Shown piece after piece: positions 8,141 through 17,136 of a stretch of 51,427 nucleotides of DNA. Below the pieces are notes generated by a model that was not told where the DNA came from, made no database searches, and worked only from the letters and a program-made list of their open reading frames with translations. Position numbers and translations under genes: made by a program. The stretch lies in the NCBI GenBank assembly GCA_018969715.1, contig JAGWXT010000012.1:1-51427 (forward strand), written 5' to 3'. Every line of letters begins with the position of its first letter. Position 1 is the first letter of the stretch. The stretch comes from Actinomycetales bacterium. Lineage in GTDB: Bacteria > Actinomycetota > Actinomycetes > S36-B12 > UBA5976.

Positions 8141-9763
8141 GTGGCGGGTAGCAAGGCGTACTACGTCACGACGCCCATCTACTACGTCAACGATGCCCCC
8201 CATATCGGGCACGCGTACACCACGACCGCCGGTGATGCTCTCACCCGCTGGCACCGTCAGCGGGGTGCGGCAGTGTGGTTCCTGACCGGGACCGATGAGC
8301 ACGGCACCAAGGTGGCGCGGACCGCGGCGGAGCACTCCGTGGCTCCCCAGCAGTGGGCGGATCGACTCGTGGCCGAGGCGTGGCGGCCGGCCCTGGGCAC
8401 CATTGACGCCGCCAACGATGACTTCATCCGCACCACGGAGCCCCGCCATGTCATCGGGGTGCAGCGCTTCTGGGAGCAGGTGCGCGCCAACGGCGCGCTG
8501 TACCAGGGGGTCTACGAGGGTCCTTACTGCGTGGGCTGTGAGGAGTTCAAGCTGCCCGGGGACGTCATCGAGGGCAGTGGCGAGCAGGCGGGCGCGCTCA
8601 TCTGCCCCCTCCACGGCCGGCCGGTGGAACTGCTCCGGGAGGAGAACTGGTTCTTCCGGCTTTCGGCCTATGCCGAGGAGTTGCTCGCCCACTACCGACG
8701 CCATCCCGATGCGGTGGCGCCGCGCAGTGCCTACAACGAGGTCGTCGCCTTCATCGAACGGGGGCTGACCGACATCTCGATGTCGCGCTCGGCTGTGCAG
8801 TGGGGCGTGCCGCTGCCGTGGCAGCCCGAGCAGGTTGTCTACGTCTGGTTCGACGCGCTGCTCAACTACATCACCGCGATCGGGTACGCAGCGGAGCCGG
8901 GATCACCGCAAGCGCAGCGGTTCGCGACCACTTGGCCGGCTGATGTACACCTTGTGGGCAAGGACATCCTTCGCTTCCACGCTGTGTACTGGCCGGCGAT
9001 GCTGCTGGCCGCCGGCCTGCCCCTGCCGCGGCAGGTCTTCGCCCACGGCTGGCTGCTGGTGTCAGGGGAGAAGATGAGCAAGAGCCGGCTCACCGGCATC
9101 GCCCCCTCGCTCATCGTCGACCATGTCGGCTCGGACGCATTCCGCTACTACTTCCTCTCGGCGATCCGCTTCGGCTCCGATGGCTCCTTCTCCTGGGAGG
9201 ACCTCACGGCTCGCTACACCGCCGAGCTCGCCAACGGCCTGGGCAATCTGCTCTCCCGGGCCGTGGCGATGGTTGACCGCTACTGTGCCGGCGAGGTGCC
9301 CGCGGCCGGTCCGCAGTCGACCGCCGACATCGCCCTCGCCGCCCTCGCCCAGGCCACTGTGGGGCGCGCGGATGCCGCCATTGATGAACTGGACTTCGCC
9401 GGTGCCATCGGGCACATCCGGGACCTCGTCGATGCGACGAACCTCTACCTCACGGAGGAGCAGCCGTGGGTGCTTGCTCGCGCCCCCGAGCAGCGCGAGC
9501 GACTGCACAGTGTGCTCGCCACTGCCTGCGAGGTGCTGCGCATCGTTGCGGTGCTGTACCACCCGGTGATGCCCCACGCCACTGAGCGAATGTGGCATGC
9601 ACTCGGGGCGACGACGCTGGGGCCCCTCGCCGAGCAGCGCATCGACGAGACAGGACGCTGGGGCCAGTTGCCGGTCGGAGCGCGCGTCGTTCGTGGGGAG
9701 CCGCTCTTCCCCCGCCTCGCCGACCCGGACCCTCCGGAAGCCGAGACCGCGGGGATGCCATGA
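8141..9763 (+). CDS. metG: methionyl-tRNA synthetase
   Basis: Charges tRNA-Met. The 540-residue class I synthetase has HIGH at residues 21-24 and KMSKS at 311-315. The inserted zinc knuckle is of the CxxC...CxxH type (Cys130, Cys133, Cys155, His158), as in the short bacterial form. The C-terminal tRNA-binding EMAP-like domain is absent, which is normal for this form. The GTG at 8141 has TAGACT 8 nt upstream; the open frame extends further upstream but adds no family sequence. First gene of metG-tatD-rsmA-ispE; its stop overlaps tatD as ATGA. Confidence 0.97.
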   Translation: MAGSKAYYVTTPIYYVNDAPHIGHAYTTTAGDALTRWHRQRGAAVWFLTGTDEHGTKVARTAAEHSVAPQQWADRLVAEAWRPALGTIDAANDDFIRTTEPRHVIGVQRFWEQVRANGALYQGVYEGPYCVGCEEFKLPGDVIEGSGEQAGALICPLHGRPVELLREENWFFRLSAYAEELLAHYRRHPDAVAPRSAYNEVVAFIERGLTDISMSRSAVQWGVPLPWQPEQVVYVWFDALLNYITAIGYAAEPGSPQAQRFATTWPADVHLVGKDILRFHAVYWPAMLLAAGLPLPRQVFAHGWLLVSGEKMSKSRLTGIAPSLIVDHVGSDAFRYYFLSAIRFGSDGSFSWEDLTARYTAELANGLGNLLSRAVAMVDRYCAGEVPAAGPQSTADIALAALAQATVGRADAAIDELDFAGAIGHIRDLVDATNLYLTEEQPWVLARAPEQRERLHSVLATACEVLRIVAVLYHPVMPHATERMWHALGATTLGPLAEQRIDETGRWGQLPVGARVVRGEPLFPRLADPDPPEAETAGMP

Positions 9764-10614
9764 CGGCTGCATCCGGGCTCCCCCCGGCCCCGCCCGGATT
9801 GTCCGTGCCGGTTATCGACTCCCATGCCCACCTCGACCTTGCCGCAGCCCATGGGCTCGACCCGGTCGCCGCACTGGACGCGGCCGAGGCGGTCAATGTC
9901 GTCGGGGTCGTGCAGATCGGAACCGATCTCATCAGTTCGCGCATGGGAGCTGACCTCGCACGCAGCGACCCACGCGCGCGTGCCGCAGTTGCCCTCCACC
10001 CCAATGAAGCCCCAGCCCTCGCCGTTCGTGAGGGCCGGGCGGCGCTGACCTCAGCCTGGGCGGAGATCGCCCGCCTCGCCCGGCAGCCGGAGGTCTCGGC
10101 AATCGGGGAGACCGGCCTTGACTACTTCCGCACCCCGCCGGAAGGTCGGGCGGTGCAGGAGGAGTCCTTCCGGGTGCATATCGGGATCGCCCGTGAGGTG
10201 GGCAAGCCGGTGATCGTCCACGACCGGGATGCCCATGCCGATGTGCTGCGGGTGCTCGACGAGGAACAGGCCGAGTGCGTCATCATCCACTGCTTCAGCG
10301 GGGATGCGGCCATGGCGCGAGCCCTTGCTGAGCGAGGCTGGTACGCCTCCTTCGCCGGCAACATCACCTTCCGGTCCGCGGACGACCTGCGGGATGCGCT
10401 GCGCATTGTGCCCGGGAACCTGTTGCTGGTCGAGACCGATGCCCCCTTCCTCACCCCCACTCCCCACCGTGGCCGGCCCAACAGCCCCTACCTGCTCGGA
10501 CACACGATCACGGCGATGGCGGAGATCCGGCAGGACGACGTCGAGGCCCTCGCGGAGGGCACCTACCGGAATGCCGAGACGGTCTTCGGGGCCTGGGCCG
10601 GTAGCGGACGGTGA
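9760..10614 (+). CDS. tatD: TatD-family metal-dependent hydrolase
   Basis: A 284-residue amidohydrolase-fold protein. The metal-binding residues expected for TatD are present: HAHLD (His22, His24), AIGETGLDY (Glu), VIVHDRDAH, IHCFSG and VETDAPFL. TatD enzymes act as 3'-5' deoxyribonucleases in repair or quality control; the exact substrate is not certain. The start ATG at 9760 overlaps the metG TGA by 4 bp, and the end overlaps rsmA as GTGA, so the four-gene set is translationally coupled. The same metG-tatD-rsmA-ispE order is found in many actinobacteria. Confidence 0.94.
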   Translation: MTAASGLPPAPPGLSVPVIDSHAHLDLAAAHGLDPVAALDAAEAVNVVGVVQIGTDLISSRMGADLARSDPRARAAVALHPNEAPALAVREGRAALTSAWAEIARLARQPEVSAIGETGLDYFRTPPEGRAVQEESFRVHIGIAREVGKPVIVHDRDAHADVLRVLDEEQAECVIIHCFSGDAAMARALAERGWYASFAGNITFRSADDLRDALRIVPGNLLLVETDAPFLTPTPHRGRPNSPYLLGHTITAMAEIRQDDVEALAEGTYRNAETVFGAWAGSGR

Positions 10615-11498
10615 GCACATCGCTGCTCGGCTCGCGCGCCGTGCGCGAGCGAGCGGCTGCGCTCGGGGTGCATCCGCGGCGCCGGTGGGGCCAGAACTTC
10701 GTGGTCGACCCGAACACCATTGAGCGCATCGTGCGCCTGGCGCAGGTGCAGGCAGGTGAGGTGGTGTGCGAGGTCGGGCCGGGATTGGGCTCGCTGACCG
10801 GCGCGCTCCTCGCCGCCGGTGCGCGGGTGTGCGCGGTCGAGATCGACCCGGTGCTGGCCGATGCGCTGCCCAGGTTCCTGACGACGTCCAGTGCCGCAGC
10901 CGGTGGCTCAGCCGGTGGCTCGGTCACCGTCGTCCATGCCGATGCCGCGACCATCGCCGGCGAGCGGATATGCGTCGCCGGTGATCCGGCGACTCGGCTG
11001 GTGGCCAACCTTCCCTACAACGCGGCCACTCCGATCGTGCTCAACCTTCTTGCGCACTGCCCGGAACTGGCGGCCGGCGTGGTCATGGTGCAGGCCGAGA
11101 TGGCCGCCCGGTGGGCGGCCGCCCCCGGTGAAGCCGCCTATGGCTCGCCCACCGTGAAACTGGCGTGGGACGTCCTCGTCCAGCGCCGCGGGCCAGTGCC
11201 ACGGACTGCCTTCTGGCCGATCCCGGATGTCGACTCCACCCTCGTGGCCTTCACCCGGACCGCGCCACCGGGTCCGGAGGGCCTTCGCCGCCCGACCTTC
11301 GCCGTCATCGATGCCGCGTTCTCACAGCGGCGCAAGACCCTGCGCCAGGCCTTGGCAGGGCTCGCCGGCGGCGCGCCGGCGGCAGCCGAGTGGCTCACCG
11401 CCGCGGACATCGACCCGGCGCGTCGCGGTGAGTCGCTGGCGGTGTCGGACTTCGTTCGCCTCGCCGCCAGCCGGCCGGGCCTAGTCTCACGCGCGTGA
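10611..11498 (+). CDS. rsmA: 16S rRNA dimethyladenosine transferase RsmA (KsgA)
   Basis: Dimethylates the two adjacent adenosines in the 3'-terminal hairpin of 16S rRNA during late 30S assembly. The 295 residues contain the N-terminal GQNFVVDP, the SAM-binding loop EVGPGLG at 54-60 and the catalytic motif NLPYN at 133-137, followed by the small helical C-terminal domain with FSQRRKTLRQAL. Start is GTG at 10611 overlapping tatD TGA; the stop overlaps ispE. A short SAAAGGSAGGS insert near residue 100 looks like a flexible linker. Confidence 0.96.
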   Translation: MSTSLLGSRAVRERAAALGVHPRRRWGQNFVVDPNTIERIVRLAQVQAGEVVCEVGPGLGSLTGALLAAGARVCAVEIDPVLADALPRFLTTSSAAAGGSAGGSVTVVHADAATIAGERICVAGDPATRLVANLPYNAATPIVLNLLAHCPELAAGVVMVQAEMAARWAAAPGEAAYGSPTVKLAWDVLVQRRGPVPRTAFWPIPDVDSTLVAFTRTAPPGPEGLRRPTFAVIDAAFSQRRKTLRQALAGLAGGAPAAAEWLTAADIDPARRGESLAVSDFVRLAASRPGLVSRA

Positions 11499-12436
11499 GC
11501 GTGGCCGAGCCGCTGGCGCCGGGTGCGGTCGTCGTCCGGGCGCCCGCGAAGATCAACCTCGCCCTGCGCGTGGGCGATCCTCGACCGGACGGCTACCACC
11601 CCGTCCTGACGATCTACCACGCGATCTCGCTGCGTGATGAGATCAGGGCCGAGGCAGGTGAACCCGGTGGCGGGATCAGCCTCAGCCTTGACCGGGCTGG
11701 GGAGCGCGCCGGCGTTCCGCTGGGGGAGGACAACCTCGCCGTCCGTGCCGTGCACCTCCTTGCCGAGCAGTTCAGCTGCCCTCCCGATGTCGTCCTCACC
11801 CTGCACAAGGCGATCCCGGTGGCCGCCGGCTTGGCCGGTGGCAGTGCGGATGCCGCCGCCGCACTGATCGCGGCTGCCGCGGTCCTTGGCTGCACCGTCT
11901 CGGGCGAGCAGATGCGCGACCTCGCGGCTGGAATCGGCTCGGATGTCCCCTTTGCCCTCGTCGGGGGCACTTCCCTGGGCACCGGACGAGGGGAGCTGCT
12001 CACTCCCGTCCTGGCGCGGGGAACCCTGCACTGGGTGCTCGGCTGCTCGCGGATGGGCCTGTCGACGCCGACCGTCTACGGGACCCTTGACCGACTTCGG
12101 GCGAGTGCCGCGGTGCCACCGGCGGATCTGAGCCCGCCGACGGAACTGCTCACCGCCCTTGCCGCGGGGGATCCAGCAGGGGTCGGGGCGCACCTGACCA
12201 ATGACCTGCAGGCGCCCGCCCTGACACTGCGGCCCGAGCTGGCCACACTGCTCGACGCTGGACTGCAGGCTGGCGCCCTGGGGGCGGTGGTCAGCGGCTC
12301 CGGCCCGACCTGCGCCTTTCTTGCTGCCAGTGAGGCGCACAGTATCGATCTGGCGGTCGCCCTCAGTTCAGTCGGGGTGTGCGAGACGGTGCTGCGCGCC
12401 CATGGTCCGGTGAGTGGGCCGCTGCACGGGATCTGA
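11495..12436 (+). CDS. ispE: 4-diphosphocytidyl-2-C-methyl-D-erythritol kinase
   Basis: Fourth enzyme of the MEP route to isoprenoids; phosphorylates the 2-hydroxyl of CDP-methylerythritol. The 313-residue GHMP kinase has PAKINLAL at 17-24 and the ATP loop PVAAGLAGGSADA near 108-120, plus the C-terminal GSGPTCAFL. The GTG at 11495 overlaps the rsmA stop by 4 bp. A TAGTCT box (11482-11487) lies 7 nt upstream of the GTG, so ispE may also have its own leaderless transcript from inside rsmA. Confidence 0.96.
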   Translation: MSVAEPLAPGAVVVRAPAKINLALRVGDPRPDGYHPVLTIYHAISLRDEIRAEAGEPGGGISLSLDRAGERAGVPLGEDNLAVRAVHLLAEQFSCPPDVVLTLHKAIPVAAGLAGGSADAAAALIAAAAVLGCTVSGEQMRDLAAGIGSDVPFALVGGTSLGTGRGELLTPVLARGTLHWVLGCSRMGLSTPTVYGTLDRLRASAAVPPADLSPPTELLTALAAGDPAGVGAHLTNDLQAPALTLRPELATLLDAGLQAGALGAVVSGSGPTCAFLAASEAHSIDLAVALSSVGVCETVLRAHGPVSGPLHGI

Positions 12437-12512
12437 GTGCCGGCTGCCCGACGCAGCCCCCTCGGGGTGCCCGACACGGCCCCGGAGCGTCGTGGCCCAC
12501 TAGCCTCACCGC

Positions 12513-13544
12513 GTGTTGTCTCAGCGAGTCCGCTCGGGGATTGTCGCGGCTGTCGTCAGTACCGCCGTTGTGATCCCGCCCGTCGGCCAGTCACATGCGG
12601 CACCCGGACAACCGCCCACCGCGCCACGGTCCAATCCGTGCCAGGTGCAGGAGAGCGGCTACACGCGGGGGTGGCCGCTGCTGGTGAACGTTCATGCCAA
12701 GGATCCCGACGCGCAGCGGATCCTCGACATCCAGGACACCTCGCACGCCATCTCCGTCGGCTTCATCATTCGAAACACCAGTTCGCGTGCCGTGGATCCG
12801 GAGTACACGGTCACCCTGCGGGATGACCGCGGCCGGACCCTTGCGTGGGTGCTGCGAAGTCGAGGCGATGGAACGCCCGTCCACTACATCCCCGCCGGTG
12901 GCACCGCCATCGTTGGTGCCACCACCCGGTACTCCCCGGAGGTCACGGAGCAGGAGCTGGCGGCGGCCCGGGGAGTCCACCTGCGCGTTCAGGTGACCTG
13001 CCCCGCCCATTCCCGTGCCTATGAGAAGTTCTTCACCACCCATGACATGAGCGCCTACGAGGTGGCCGAGAAGTCCGGCAGTTGGGCCAACGTGCCAACC
13101 GTGACCCGGCCACAGTCCAGCATTCCCGCACACGCACCGTTCACCGGCCGGGTCGAGCCGATCAGTTGCGATGACGGCACCGCCAGTGGCTGCTGGGGCG
13201 GACAGTACGACTGGAACTACCGCATCTCGGGGACGTTCACCAACCCGGGGGGCTACCGGAATTGGAACGGCACGCCGATGATGGTCTTCCGGGATCGCAG
13301 CGGCCGAATCATCGGCGGTGACGCGATGGGCACGGAGTCGCTGCGGTGCAGTGGTACCGCGGGGGGCGGCTGTCGGGCGCTGGGAGTCGGCGAGACGATG
13401 GCCTGGCAGTTCGATACCGGGGACAAGGACCTGCCCTGGCAGTGGGGCTCCGCGCTGCCGACGATCGAGGGCAGCGTCCAGCCGGTGTGGGCCCCCGCAG
13501 GGGATGCCCGGGGGTGCCCGACGCAGCTGGTCAAGCCCTGCTGA
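12513..13544 (+). CDS. secreted cysteine-containing protein, function unknown
   Basis: Encodes 343 residues with a classical signal peptide: basic start, hydrophobic core to about residue 22, and a likely cleavage near SHA-AP at 29/30. The mature part has eight cysteines, which suggests disulphides outside the cell, and repeated short beta-strand patterns, including two segments about 150 residues apart that look like immunoglobulin- or CARDB-like sandwiches (FIIRNTSSRAVDPEYTVTL and YRISGTFTNPGGYRNW). No catalytic motif is seen and the family is not recognised. GTG start with TAGCCT 6 nt upstream (12501-12506). It is probably monocistronic. Confidence 0.8.
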   Translation: MLSQRVRSGIVAAVVSTAVVIPPVGQSHAAPGQPPTAPRSNPCQVQESGYTRGWPLLVNVHAKDPDAQRILDIQDTSHAISVGFIIRNTSSRAVDPEYTVTLRDDRGRTLAWVLRSRGDGTPVHYIPAGGTAIVGATTRYSPEVTEQELAAARGVHLRVQVTCPAHSRAYEKFFTTHDMSAYEVAEKSGSWANVPTVTRPQSSIPAHAPFTGRVEPISCDDGTASGCWGGQYDWNYRISGTFTNPGGYRNWNGTPMMVFRDRSGRIIGGDAMGTESLRCSGTAGGGCRALGVGETMAWQFDTGDKDLPWQWGSALPTIEGSVQPVWAPAGDARGCPTQLVKPC

Positions 13545-13562
13545 GGTCAGGCTGGTCAGGCG

Positions 13563-14318
13563 TCAGCCATTGCCGGTGGGCATTCCCGCCAGCCCGGTCC
13601 ACAGCAGGTCGACGACTTCGGCGACGGCATGGGCCTGTGTCGGCCGACCGGTCTCCAGCCAGCGCTGGCCGGCCATGGCGACCGCACCGACGAGTGCGGG
13701 TGCGGCGAGGCCGGCGCGGCCCCGGCTGACGCCGCGTTGTGCGAAGTGCCGCCGGAGGACCTGCTCCACGCGGGTGGTCAGGTTGCGCAGCAATCCGGCG
13801 TAGGCGCCCGCATCCTGTCCGGCCGGGGCGTCACGGACGATTGCCCGAAAGCCATCGGGGCGCGTTGCGAGGTAGTCGAAGAAGGCACTCACCGCGGCAT
13901 GCAGCCGGTCACGGGGGTGCGGCTGGTCGAGTGCGGCCTCCAGCGCCCCCAGCAGATAGCCGACCTCCCGGTCGACGATGACGGCGAAGAGTCCGTCCTT
14001 GCTCCCGAAATGCTCGTAGACGATCGGTTTCGATACGCCGGCCTCGGCGGCGATCTCCTCAATGGAGACGGCTTCGAAGCCCTTGGCGGCGAACAGTCCC
14101 ATTGCGACCTCAATCAACTGCTCGCGCCGCTGCGGACCCGTCATCCGAACCCGCCGGGCCGCCCGGTCAGCCGCCACGGCTGCCCGGCCGACCCGCTCCC
14201 GTGCCCGCTGGGCCTGGGCCCGCGTCCGGGCCTCGGCCTTGCGCAGCCGGCGTTCCTCGCGGGAATCGGACGCCATGGTGGGCTGATCGTCGATCGTTGA
14301 CGCAGGGCCCGTGGGCAC
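13563..14318 (-). CDS. TetR-family transcriptional regulator
   Basis: A 251-residue repressor-type protein. After a charged N-terminal extension of about 60 residues comes the TetR DNA-binding domain (RREQLIEVAMGLFAAKGFEAVSIEEIAAEAGVS...VYEHFGSK in the sequence, roughly residues 63-110), then an all-helical ligand domain. It follows the desaturase gene by 9 bp on the same strand, so the two are probably one transcription unit, but it also has its own TAGGAT box 6 nt before the GTG, overlapping the desaturase stop codon. A TetR gene near glmU is also known in mycobacteria. The likely ligand is an acyl-CoA or fatty acid, by analogy with DesT-type regulators; this is inference. Confidence 0.9.
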   Translation of the reverse strand: MPTGPASTIDDQPTMASDSREERRLRKAEARTRAQAQRARERVGRAAVAADRAARRVRMTGPQRREQLIEVAMGLFAAKGFEAVSIEEIAAEAGVSKPIVYEHFGSKDGLFAVIVDREVGYLLGALEAALDQPHPRDRLHAAVSAFFDYLATRPDGFRAIVRDAPAGQDAGAYAGLLRNLTTRVEQVLRRHFAQRGVSRGRAGLAAPALVGAVAMAGQRWLETGRPTQAHAVAEVVDLLWTGLAGMPTGNG

Positions 14319-14327
14319 GCGGGGATC

Positions 14328-15365
14328 CTAGTTGCCGGGGGAGCCGGCGGACAGCAGAGCGCGTTGACCCGGGATCGGGGGTCCGTCCGTGGTCACACGT
14401 GATTCCGGGGACATGCATCCGGCAGGGGCGACCACACCCGGGGGCGCCGTCAGCGGAAGCAGGGACGGTTCGACCAGTCGGCGTCGCAGCCGCTCCGGGT
14501 CTGGCCATCGGACATCCCATGCCAGTCCCCTCGCCTCCAGCCACGCGATGACGCGGGCACTGGAGTCGACCTGCCCGGGCAGCACCCCGTGCCGGGCGAG
14601 TGTCGGATCGCAGTGGTGCAGGTTGTGCCAGGACTCCCCGGCGGAGATCACCGCCAGCCAGCGGACGTTCCCGGAGTGGTCCCGGGTGCGGAATGGGCGC
14701 TCCCCCCAGACATGGCAGATCGAGTTGATTGACCACGTCATGTGATGGACCACAGCGATGCGGATCAACGAAGCCCAGAAGAACGCGGTGACCGCACCCT
14801 GCCAGGACCATGTCAGCAGCCCACCGATCAGTGCCGGCCCGAGCAGGGAGGCCACGACGAGGCCGGGGAAAGCGCGCGAGACGCGCACCAGATCCCGATC
14901 GGCCAGCAGGTCCGGGGCATAGCGGGCCGGTGGACTCTGTGCGGTGTCGAACAGCCACCCCAGATGGGCCCACCACAGTCCGCGCATGAGTGCCACCGGG
15001 CCGGTGCCGTACCGCCAGGGACTGTGGGGGTCGTCCTGTGCATCGCTGTGCTGGTGATGGCGGCGATGATCGGCCACCCACTGGATCACCGGTCCCTGGA
15101 TGGCCATGCTGCCGAGGATGGCCAGCGTCAGCCGCACCGTTCGGGTGGCGCGGAAGGCGCCATGGGTGAAGTGACGGTGGAAGCCGACGGTGATGCCGTG
15201 GGTGGTGAGCAGGTAGCAGAGGAAGGCCAGCAGCAGATCGAGCCAGCCAAGCCAGCCGCCCCATGCGAAGGGCACGGCTAGCGCGATGGCGAGCAGGGGC
15301 AGAACGATCACCCCGGCCAGCAGGACCTTTTGCAGCAGGGTCTGCCGCACCTCGTCATAGGACAT
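14328..15365 (-). CDS. acyl-CoA/acyl-lipid delta-9 fatty acid desaturase
   Basis: Membrane di-iron desaturase that puts a double bond into saturated acyl chains and so sets membrane fluidity. The 345 residues contain the three His boxes: HRHFTH at 63-68, HRRHH at 100-104 and HNLHH at 247-251, together with GxxxTxHR-type TTHGITVGFHRH. Four hydrophobic helices surround them. The ATG at 15365 is chosen because family similarity starts there; an ATG at 15380 is possible, and a longer frame running across tRNA-Gln is not credible. The promoter region is covered by two tandem palindromes, and a TetR gene follows. Confidence 0.93.
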   Translation of the reverse strand: MSYDEVRQTLLQKVLLAGVIVLPLLAIALAVPFAWGGWLGWLDLLLAFLCYLLTTHGITVGFHRHFTHGAFRATRTVRLTLAILGSMAIQGPVIQWVADHRRHHQHSDAQDDPHSPWRYGTGPVALMRGLWWAHLGWLFDTAQSPPARYAPDLLADRDLVRVSRAFPGLVVASLLGPALIGGLLTWSWQGAVTAFFWASLIRIAVVHHMTWSINSICHVWGERPFRTRDHSGNVRWLAVISAGESWHNLHHCDPTLARHGVLPGQVDSSARVIAWLEARGLAWDVRWPDPERLRRRLVEPSLLPLTAPPGVVAPAGCMSPESRVTTDGPPIPGQRALLSAGSPGN

Positions 15366-15391
15366 ACGGGACCGTAACATACGCAAGCGTA
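15365..15391 (-). promoter_or_regulatory. tandem palindromic operator at the desaturase start
   Basis: Read on the coding strand: TACGCTTGCGTA, then TGT, then TACGGTCCCGTA. Each 12-mer is an inverted repeat with 5-bp arms and a 2-bp centre, and their centres are 15 bp apart. Together they give four alternating TACG/CGTA half-sites. The second palindrome ends in the first base of the desaturase ATG and contains TACGGT, a candidate -10 box. Such a site would block transcription when bound; the co-transcribed TetR protein is the obvious candidate. Confidence 0.6.
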
Positions 15392-15456
15392 GGTTGTGCC
15401 GATGCCGGCGACCGGCGCACCGGCGGTGATCGGCCCCTACAGTCACCTGCGAGCAG

Positions 15457-15528
15457 TCCGGGATCGTCCAACTGGCAGGACAGCGGCCTTTGGAGCCGTG
15501 TATGGGGGTTCGAGTCCCTCTCCCGGAG
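15457..15528 (+). tRNA. tRNA-Gln (anticodon TTG)
   Basis: A 72-nt cloverleaf. The acceptor arms TCCGGGA and TCCCGGA pair perfectly, the anticodon stem CGGC/GCCG holds loop CTTTGGA (anticodon TTG, reads CAA), and the T loop is GTTCGAGTC. Discriminator G15528; CCA not encoded. It lies just upstream of glmU, an order common in actinobacteria. Confidence 0.95.
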
Positions 15529-15546
15529 CGGGAGGTCAACACTGGC

Positions 15547-15552
15547 TATCCT
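15547..15552 (+). promoter_or_regulatory. possible -10 box for glmU
   Basis: TATCCT lies 20 nt after tRNA-Gln and about 109 nt before the glmU GTG. No good -35 is visible, so this is tentative. The remaining leader ends in GAGGAGAGGAG (15645-15655), a strong ribosome site for glmU. Confidence 0.3.
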
Positions 15553-15660
15553 CGCCCTGCGTTCACTGGAACGCCGTGCCGTTGTCACCGGGCGGTGCCG
15601 CGCCATCCCCACTCACCGAACGGTGCCGGGCCAGCCACGCCGCTGAGGAGAGGAGCAACC

Positions 15661-17136
15661 GTGCACAGCCCCCCCGATGCGGTCATCATCATGGCTGCGG
15701 GTGCCGGCACCCGGATGCGGTCACGACATCCCAAGGTGCTGCATCCGGTCGTCGGTCGGCCGCTGCTCGGGTGGGTGCTCGCGCTGGCACAGGAACTGCA
15801 GCCTGCGCAGATTGTTGTCGTCACCGGCGGCGGTCAGCCGGATGTTGCCGACTACGCCATGTCCTGGGCGGCGGGGGCAGCCAGTGATGTGCGCTGTGCC
15901 GTCCAGTCGCCGCCACAGGGAACCGCGGATGCGGTACGGGTGGGGTTGACCGCCCTTCCCCGCTCGATCACCGAGCGGCCCGGGGCCACCGTCCTGATCC
16001 TCTCCGGTGATGTCCCGCTGCTGCATCGGGAGCAGGTGGACAACCTGCTGGGCGCGCACCGGCAGGCCAGTGCCACGGTGCTCACCACCCGACTTGCCGA
16101 GCCGCTGCACTACGGACGCGTCATCCGCTCCGGGGCGCAGGTGGCTGCCATCGTGGAGGCACGCGACGCCGACGCGGAGACGGCGGCGATCACCGAGATC
16201 AATACCGGCATCTATGCATTCGATGCGCCATCCCTCGTCGCTGCGGTGGCGCAGATCACTGCTGAACCACCCAGCAATGCGCAGGGGGAGTACTACCTGA
16301 CGGATGCAGTGGCCATCCTCGTGGCTGCCGGCCGGCCCGTTGCTGCGGTCCTCACCGAGGATGCGACAGCTGTGATGGGCATCAATGACCGTGCCGAACT
16401 GGCCGCCGCCGACCGCATCATGGCTGCGCGCATCGCCCATGGGTGGCTGGCCGCCGGTGTCACGATGATCGACCCGGGTCGGGTGCGCATCGAGCCGACC
16501 GTCACCCTTGAACCCGATGCCGTGCTGTACCCGGATGTGCACCTGGCGGGCGCCACCTTGATCGAGGCCGATGCCGTCATCGGCCCGGAGACAACCCTCA
16601 CCGACTGTCGGGTCGGGGCACGATCGCGGGTACAGCGCACGACGGCCACCGGCGCCCTCATCGGCGCCGACTGCGCGGTCGGCCCCTACACCTACCTGCG
16701 GCCGGGTACGGACCTCGGCGACGGCAGCAAGGTCGGTGCCTATGTCGAGGTCAAGGCCTCCCGGGTGGGGGTTGGTGCGAAGGTTCCCCACCTCAGCTAC
16801 ATCGGTGACGCTGAGATCGGCGAGGGGACCAACATCGGCGCCGCGACCGTCGTGGTGAACTACGACGGCGTCGCCAAGCACCGCACGCATATCGGCACCC
16901 ACGTGCGCATCGGCAGCGACACCATGTTGATCGCGCCGGTGACGATCGGCGACGGTGCATACACCGCTGCCGGCAGCGTCATTACCGAGGATGTGCCACC
17001 CGGTGCCATGGCGGTCGGTCGCGCCCGCCAGCGCACAGTGCCCGGCTGGGTCATGCGACGACGACCGGGCACCCCAAGTGCAGCGGCCGCCGCTGCGGGT
17101 GCCGGTCCCGTGGACACGGTGGCCGCTGATGTCTGA
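15661..17136 (+). CDS. glmU: bifunctional UDP-N-acetylglucosamine pyrophosphorylase / glucosamine-1-phosphate acetyltransferase
   Basis: Makes UDP-GlcNAc for peptidoglycan and mycothiol. The 491-residue protein has the N-terminal uridyltransferase domain with AAGAGTRM (12-19) and the nearby HPKVLHP, and the C-terminal left-handed beta-helix with hexapeptide repeats, YVEVKASRVG, the catalytic His in VPHLSYIGD and NYDGVAKHRT. The GTG at 15661 follows a strong GAGGAGAGGAG ribosome site. The C-terminus ends in an Ala-rich tail. It overlaps prs by 8 bp. Confidence 0.98.
   Translation: MHSPPDAVIIMAAGAGTRMRSRHPKVLHPVVGRPLLGWVLALAQELQPAQIVVVTGGGQPDVADYAMSWAAGAASDVRCAVQSPPQGTADAVRVGLTALPRSITERPGATVLILSGDVPLLHREQVDNLLGAHRQASATVLTTRLAEPLHYGRVIRSGAQVAAIVEARDADAETAAITEINTGIYAFDAPSLVAAVAQITAEPPSNAQGEYYLTDAVAILVAAGRPVAAVLTEDATAVMGINDRAELAAADRIMAARIAHGWLAAGVTMIDPGRVRIEPTVTLEPDAVLYPDVHLAGATLIEADAVIGPETTLTDCRVGARSRVQRTTATGALIGADCAVGPYTYLRPGTDLGDGSKVGAYVEVKASRVGVGAKVPHLSYIGDAEIGEGTNIGAATVVVNYDGVAKHRTHIGTHVRIGSDTMLIAPVTIGDGAYTAAGSVITEDVPPGAMAVGRARQRTVPGWVMRRRPGTPSAAAAAAGAGPVDTVAADV

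Noticed and set aside
8090-8150. SAM or methionine riboswitch before metG
   Set aside because: Only 8 nt lie between the -10 box and the GTG, leaving no room for a structured leader.
15366-15542. Longer desaturase start running through tRNA-Gln
   Set aside because: It would translate antisense tRNA sequence and the operator; family homology starts at the ATG at 15365.
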